A stretch of 64,000 nt of DNA from Acidobacteriota bacterium (lineage in GTDB: Bacteria; Actinomycetota; Acidimicrobiia; Acidimicrobiales; Palsa-688). The stretch spans positions 1-64,000 of the forward strand of contig JAGWSF010000109.1 of the NCBI GenBank assembly GCA_028876385.1, written 5' to 3'. The notes below the pieces were generated by a model. That model did not search any database. It was not told the origin of the DNA and saw only the letters and a list, made by a program, of their open reading frames with translations. Shown here piece after piece: positions 60,496 to 64,000 of the stretch (position 1 is its first letter; each line of letters begins with the position of its first letter). The translations under genes and the position numbers were made by a program.

Positions 60496-61665
60496 CTAGA
60501 GGCGCTCGATGAGGGTGCCGGTGCCCAGGCCGCCGCCACAGCACATCGAGATCAGGCCATAGCGGCCGCCCGTGCGCTCCAACTCGTTCAGCGCCCTCGT
60601 GATCAGGATCGCGCCGGAGCCGCCGAGCGGATGGCCCACGGCGATGGCGCCGCCGTTGGGATTGACCTTGGCCATGTCGGCTCCGGTCTCGCGCTGCCAG
60701 GCCAGGACCACCGAGGCAAAGGCCTCGTTGATCTCGAAGATGTCGATGTCGTCGATGCTCAACCCGGCGTGGTCGAGCAGCTTCTGGGTGGCCGGGATGG
60801 GACCCTCGAGCATGAGTTCGGGATCGCAGCCCACCAGGACGGAATCCACGATCCGAGCCCGGGGCTTGAGGCCGAGAGCGGCCGCTCGCTCGGGGGTGGC
60901 CAGCAGGATGGCCCCGGCTCCGTCACATATCTGCGACGACGACCCGGCCGTGTGGATCCCGCCCGGCAGGTTGGTCCGCAGACCGGCCAGCGCCTCCAGG
61001 GACGTGTCCCTCAGCCCCTCGTCACGCTCGAAGCCGACCGTTCCGTCGGGCTCACCCTTTTCGTCGTAGGTGGCGACCTTGAGCGGGACGATCTGGCCGG
61101 AGAAGCGGTCCTCGGCCCAGGCCTGGGCCGCCCGTCTCTGAGATTCGAGTCCGAGCTCGTCGGCCTCTTGGCGGGTGATACCCCACTTGGTGGCGATACG
61201 CTCGGCCCCGTCGAACTGTGTCGTGGCCTCGTAGACCTCGAGGTAGGTGCCGTCGCGGGCGACCCCGAACTTCCCTTCGCCGCCCATGGCCCCAAAGGGG
61301 ACGGAGGACATCATCTCGACACCGCACGAGATGGCCACGCCGGCCAGCCCGCTCCCGACGAGGGCGTGGGCCACCATATTGGCCTCCTGGGACGAGCCGC
61401 ACTGAGAGTTGACTGTGGCTGCGGGCACCTCCTTGGGGAGCCGCATGGCCAGCCAGGCGTTCCGGGTGACATTGGCGCTCTGGGCCCCGACCTGCTGCAC
61501 GCACCCGCCGACGACCTGGTCGACGCCTAGGGGGTCGATTCCCGTGCGCTCTATGAGCGCCTTCTGGGTGGCGCCCAGCACGTCGTTGGCATGAGACCGG
61601 GCCAGCGTCCCGTTTCGGCGGCCGATAGCCGTCCGTACCGCATCAACGATCACTACTTCACCCAT
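60496..61665 (-). CDS. Acetyl-CoA acetyltransferase (thiolase)
   Basis: A 389-residue bona fide thiolase, ATG at 61665. The nucleophile C89 is in VNSQCGSSQE, INEAF is near 316-320, the catalytic His is in VGHPLGGSG (about 344), and the second Cys is in MCCGGGLGTG (about 375). It should cleave a 3-ketoacyl-CoA with CoA to release acetyl-CoA or propionyl-CoA, the last step of a beta-oxidation cycle. It is divergent from an SDR gene, with operator copy G (61711-61724) between them, and is the only standard thiolase in the window. Confidence 0.96.
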   Translation of the reverse strand: MGEVVIVDAVRTAIGRRNGTLARSHANDVLGATQKALIERTGIDPLGVDQVVGGCVQQVGAQSANVTRNAWLAMRLPKEVPAATVNSQCGSSQEANMVAHALVGSGLAGVAISCGVEMMSSVPFGAMGGEGKFGVARDGTYLEVYEATTQFDGAERIATKWGITRQEADELGLESQRRAAQAWAEDRFSGQIVPLKVATYDEKGEPDGTVGFERDEGLRDTSLEALAGLRTNLPGGIHTAGSSSQICDGAGAILLATPERAAALGLKPRARIVDSVLVGCDPELMLEGPIPATQKLLDHAGLSIDDIDIFEINEAFASVVLAWQRETGADMAKVNPNGGAIAVGHPLGGSGAILITRALNELERTGGRYGLISMCCGGGLGTGTLIERL

Positions 61666-61710
61666 GATTCCTCCTCGCGCTCGGTCTCGAGACTACACCC
61701 TGAAGAGATT

Positions 61711-61724
61711 TGACGATATGGTCA
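61711..61724. promoter_or_regulatory. Palindromic operator copy G, TGACGATATGGTCA
   Basis: Exact TGAC-N6-GTCA with 5-base arms (TTGAC/GTCAA at 61710-61725), between the divergent thiolase (61665) and SDR (61754) starts. Confidence 0.72.
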
Positions 61725-61753
61725 AGTCTGCAGACAAACACTAAGGGGATGAT

Positions 61754-62590
61754 ATGGCCAAAGCACTCGTCACCGGATCGAGCCGCGGGATCGGGAAGGT
61801 CACCGCTCTGGCTCTGGCCGCCGCCGGGTTCGACGTGGCCGTGTCGGGTCGGACCGTCAATCCGGGCGAGACCCGGGAGAACACGCTGACGGTACACAAA
61901 TCGGACCGGCGCCCCTTGCCAGGATCCCTCACCGAGACGGCCGACGAGATCCGCTCCCTCGGACAGGAGGCGCTCCTGCTCCCGATGGACCTGACCGACC
62001 GGGCTGATGTGGAACGAGCCGGTCAGGAGCTGCTCGACACCTGGGGGGCCGTGGACCTGCTCGTCCACAACGGCCGCTATATCGGCCCAGGGCTGATGGA
62101 CACCTTCTTCGACATCCCCGTCGACGCTTACAGCCTGTTCTTCGAAGCCCATTTCATCGCACCGGTGATCCTGACCCGCATGCTGCTCCCCGGCATGCTC
62201 GAGCGGGGTAGCGGCACCATCATCACGACGAGTTCGGGTGCGGGTATCACTGACCAACCGCCTCCTGCACCGGCAGGACAGGGGGGGTGGAGCCTGGCCT
62301 ACGCCATGGCCAAGGCGTCGGGACACCGCTTGGTCCACACCCTGCACGTCGAGTTCGCGTCGCAGGGGATTTTCTGCTTCAACGTCGATCCCGGCTACGT
62401 CGCCACCGAGCGCAACAAGATCACGGTTGCCGACTACGGGCGGGAGATCACCGGTGCTGCTCCCCCGGAAGCGATCGGGGCGGTGATGGCCTGGTTGGCC
62501 ACTTCACCCGACCGGTCGGTACTGGCCGGGACCACCATCGACGGCCAAGCCTTCGCCCTCGAGCGCAATCTTTACCCGGCTTGGGACTGA
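61754..62590 (+). CDS. Short-chain dehydrogenase/reductase (SDR)
   Basis: A 278-residue SDR, ATG at 61754 after AAGGGG. It has TGSSRGIG, then an unusual insertion (about residues 32-60) ahead of the first helix, HNGRYIG in place of the NNAG motif, TTSSGAG for the catalytic Ser and YAMAK for Tyr-x3-Lys. The substitution of NNAG by HNGRY is uncommon and may affect cofactor binding. It is regulated by the shared operator site, and a second SDR follows five bases after its stop. Confidence 0.92.
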   Translation: MAKALVTGSSRGIGKVTALALAAAGFDVAVSGRTVNPGETRENTLTVHKSDRRPLPGSLTETADEIRSLGQEALLLPMDLTDRADVERAGQELLDTWGAVDLLVHNGRYIGPGLMDTFFDIPVDAYSLFFEAHFIAPVILTRMLLPGMLERGSGTIITTSSGAGITDQPPPAPAGQGGWSLAYAMAKASGHRLVHTLHVEFASQGIFCFNVDPGYVATERNKITVADYGREITGAAPPEAIGAVMAWLATSPDRSVLAGTTIDGQAFALERNLYPAWD

Positions 62591-62595
62591 ACGTC

Positions 62596-63450
62596 ATGAC
62601 CCGCCGGCCGGGCGCCACGTCGCCGATCGCTCTGGTGACGGGCACGTCGAGCGGCATCGGGTTGGCCACGGCAGTGGAGTTGGCCGAGCGGGGATACCAC
62701 GTGGTCGCCACCATGCGCGACGTGAGCCGGTCGCATACATTGATGTCCGCCGCCGCCGGAAGAGGCGTGCACTTGGAGGTCCGGCCTCTCGACGTGGTCG
62801 ACGACGACAGTGTGGCGACCTGCGTGGCCGACGTCCTCGGCCGCCACGGTGGCGTCGACCTGGTAGTCAACAATGCCGGTGTCGGGTGCACCGGCACCTT
62901 GGAGGAGCTCAGCACCACCGACCTGCTGAGTACGCTCAATGTCAACGTCATCGGCGTAGCCCGGGTCACCCGGGCCGTCCTGCCGGCCATGCGAGAAGCC
63001 CGAGCCGGGCGCATCATCGCCATGTCCAGCATGGCCGGCGCTTTCGGCCAACCCTTCAACGATGCCTACTGTGCCTCGAAATTCGCACTCGAGGGCCTCT
63101 ACGAGGCGGCCTGGCCCGTCGCCGCCGCCTTCGGCGTCCACCTGACGCTGGTGCAGGCGGGCCCGGTCACTGGCACGTTCGTGGAGCACTCCGCGGGCAT
63201 CAGACAACGACGGCCAGACGACCCCTTCGCTGACCTCTGGGGACGCTTCGGTTCCATAGTCGAGCGAAGCTACGATAGGGCCCAGACCCCCGATGAGATA
63301 GCCACCTTCATCGCCGACGTCGCCGCCGATCCCGACCCCCGGTTGCGTTACCAGACCTCCGAGGCCGTCGAGAGGGCGGTGCGGATCAAGTCCGCCGACC
63401 CTACCGGCGAGCGGGTTGGGTCGCTCACCAGGTCGTGGTTGGCCGGCTAG
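62596..63450 (+). CDS. Short-chain dehydrogenase/reductase (SDR)
   Basis: A 284-residue SDR. The frame is open upstream through the previous gene, but ATG at 62596 lies just past the preceding stop. Motifs: TGTSSGIG, NNAGVG, the catalytic Ser in AMSSMAG and YCASK, then QAGPVTGTFVE. The overall pattern (HVVATMRDVSRS; DDDSVATCVADVL; FALEGLYEAA) resembles SDRs near retinol or 17beta-hydroxysteroid dehydrogenases. It is the second gene of a two-SDR operon and overlaps the end of the opposing TetR gene by four bases. Confidence 0.92.
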   Translation: MTRRPGATSPIALVTGTSSGIGLATAVELAERGYHVVATMRDVSRSHTLMSAAAGRGVHLEVRPLDVVDDDSVATCVADVLGRHGGVDLVVNNAGVGCTGTLEELSTTDLLSTLNVNVIGVARVTRAVLPAMREARAGRIIAMSSMAGAFGQPFNDAYCASKFALEGLYEAAWPVAAAFGVHLTLVQAGPVTGTFVEHSAGIRQRRPDDPFADLWGRFGSIVERSYDRAQTPDEIATFIADVAADPDPRLRYQTSEAVERAVRIKSADPTGERVGSLTRSWLAG

Positions 63451-64000
63451 TCGTCAGTCTTCGCCGGCGCCTTTTCGATCTCCCACAGAACTCGTACCGC
63501 CTGTCGTTCCAACGCCGAGCGGTCCACTTGAGATCCGTACAGCTGGCTGTAGGCCCAGACCCGCTCCAGCATAGAGACCGCCAGAAGTCCGGACTCTGTC
63601 GCCGAGGCGGGGACAAGTCCGTGGATCTGGGCCAGGGCAGCGCCAAGCCGTCGGCACATGGACAGGTGACCCCGTTGACCGGCACGCCGTATCTCACTGT
63701 CCTGTTGGGCCGCCTGGGTCCATGCGAAGGCGAAGCTGCCGTGCTCATCAAGGTGACCGAAATAGGCCGTAACCCAATGGGCGAGGTCCTTCACACCGGT
63801 GTCCGAGCCGCGTCGGTCGAGGTCGCCGACGATGCTCAAGGCCGACTCCAGGCTCTGGGCTCCGAGGGCCAGCAGAGCATCACGCTTCGAGGGAAAGTAG
63901 GTGTAGAACGACGAGCGGGACACCCCGGCCGCCTGTGTGATGTCATCAATAGTCGTCCCGGTGTACCCGTGGAGCAGGAACACCTCGCGAGTACCTCGGA
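63447..64000 (-). CDS. TetR-family transcriptional regulator, partial (N-terminus off window)
   Basis: An open frame entering from the right edge; the visible part is 184 residues, and the N-terminal few dozen residues lie outside. The helix-turn-helix (TIDDITQAAGVSRSSFYTYF) and PSKRDALLALGA nearly match the regulator at 8798-9490, as does FAFAWTQAAQQDSEIRRAG with GHLSMCRRLG further on. The two are therefore paralogues near the two ends of the catabolic region. The internal GTG at 63983 would start within the HTH region, so it is not a likely start. It probably binds the same TGAC-N6-GTCA palindrome. Confidence 0.88.
   Translation of the reverse strand, partial: RGTREVFLLHGYTGTTIDDITQAAGVSRSSFYTYFPSKRDALLALGAQSLESALSIVGDLDRRGSDTGVKDLAHWVTAYFGHLDEHGSFAFAWTQAAQQDSEIRRAGQRGHLSMCRRLGAALAQIHGLVPASATESGLLAVSMLERVWAYSQLYGSQVDRSALERQAVRVLWEIEKAPAKTDD

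Noticed and set aside
1..64000. Sterol degradation island of the known mycobacterial type
   Set aside because: Paired ACADs and Ltp/DUF35 pairs are suggestive, but no KshA/B, HsaA-D, KstD, P450 or Mce genes are present, so the substrate is left open.
1..64000. Mobile element, prophage, CRISPR array or RNA genes
   Set aside because: I saw no transposase or integrase-like frames, no regularly spaced repeats, and no tRNA or rRNA-like sequence. Composition and codon use look uniform.

Overview
The window is high-GC DNA with short intergenic gaps, frequent GTG or TTG starts, many 1-4 base gene overlaps, and a gene content of flavin/F420-type luciferase-like oxidoreductases, heteromeric acyl-CoA dehydrogenases, DUF35 proteins and TetR regulators. 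This points to an actinobacterium. An environmental, Acidimicrobiia-like lineage is my guess and is not proven. No RNA genes, CRISPR arrays, insertion sequences or phage genes were seen, and no stretch longer than about 250 bases lacks a gene.

Almost all of the roughly 60 genes encode CoA-thioester catabolism. I count ten acyl-CoA dehydrogenases (ACADs), eight crotonases, six short-chain dehydrogenases (SDRs), three AMP-forming acyl-CoA ligases and one ADP-forming acyl-CoA synthetase. There are also three DUF35 proteins, one true thiolase and two lipid-transfer-type thiolases, four luciferase-like monooxygenases, three amidohydrolase-2 proteins, two APH-type kinases, three hot-dog thioesterase-like proteins, one MaoC protein, one CaiB/BaiF CoA-transferase and three TetR regulators. 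No ring oxygenase, P450 or transporter is present, so the substrate cannot be named. The set fits stepwise shortening of branched or alicyclic carboxylic acids (sterol side-chain-like, isoprenoid or naphthenic).

Layout: 0-3.4 kb, a sensor fragment, a crotonase, an ACAD and a membrane protein. 3.5-8.7 kb, an acrylyl-CoA-reductase-like MDR, a kinase-ACAD-ACAD operon and a crotonase. 8.8-11.7 kb, a TetR regulator and two Cys-less isochorismatase-like proteins around an SDR. 11.7-15.3 kb, a ligase-ACAD-crotonase operon. 15.5-20.3 kb, hydrolase, luciferase-like, DUF35, thiolase and amidohydrolase genes. 20.3-25.3 kb, a crotonase, a VOC protein and an ACAD-luciferase-ACAD operon. 25.5-33 kb, ligase, SDR and a thioesterase remnant; thioesterase; CoA-transferase; ACAD pair. 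33-44 kb, ligase, luciferase-like, ACADs, crotonase, DUF2889, amidohydrolase, TetR, and a thiolase-DUF35 pair. 44-52 kb, an alcohol dehydrogenase, an ICL-like/MaoC/thioesterase operon, and a DUF35-SDR-crotonase-SDR operon. 52-64 kb, luciferase-kinase, hydrolase-ADP-forming synthetase-VOC-amidohydrolase, crotonase, thiolase, two SDRs and a second TetR of the first type.

The most striking non-coding signal is a repeated palindrome, TGAC-N6-GTCA. Eight exact copies and two one-mismatch copies were found by eye. All but two lie in promoter regions, often between divergent genes. It is probably the operator of the two paralogous TetR regulators near the two ends of the cluster, which have almost identical recognition helices, making the island one dispersed regulon. 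Other notable points are a kinase-ACAD operon that resembles a split ACAD10/11, three complementary ACAD pairs, and several enzymes that lack their family's catalytic residues.
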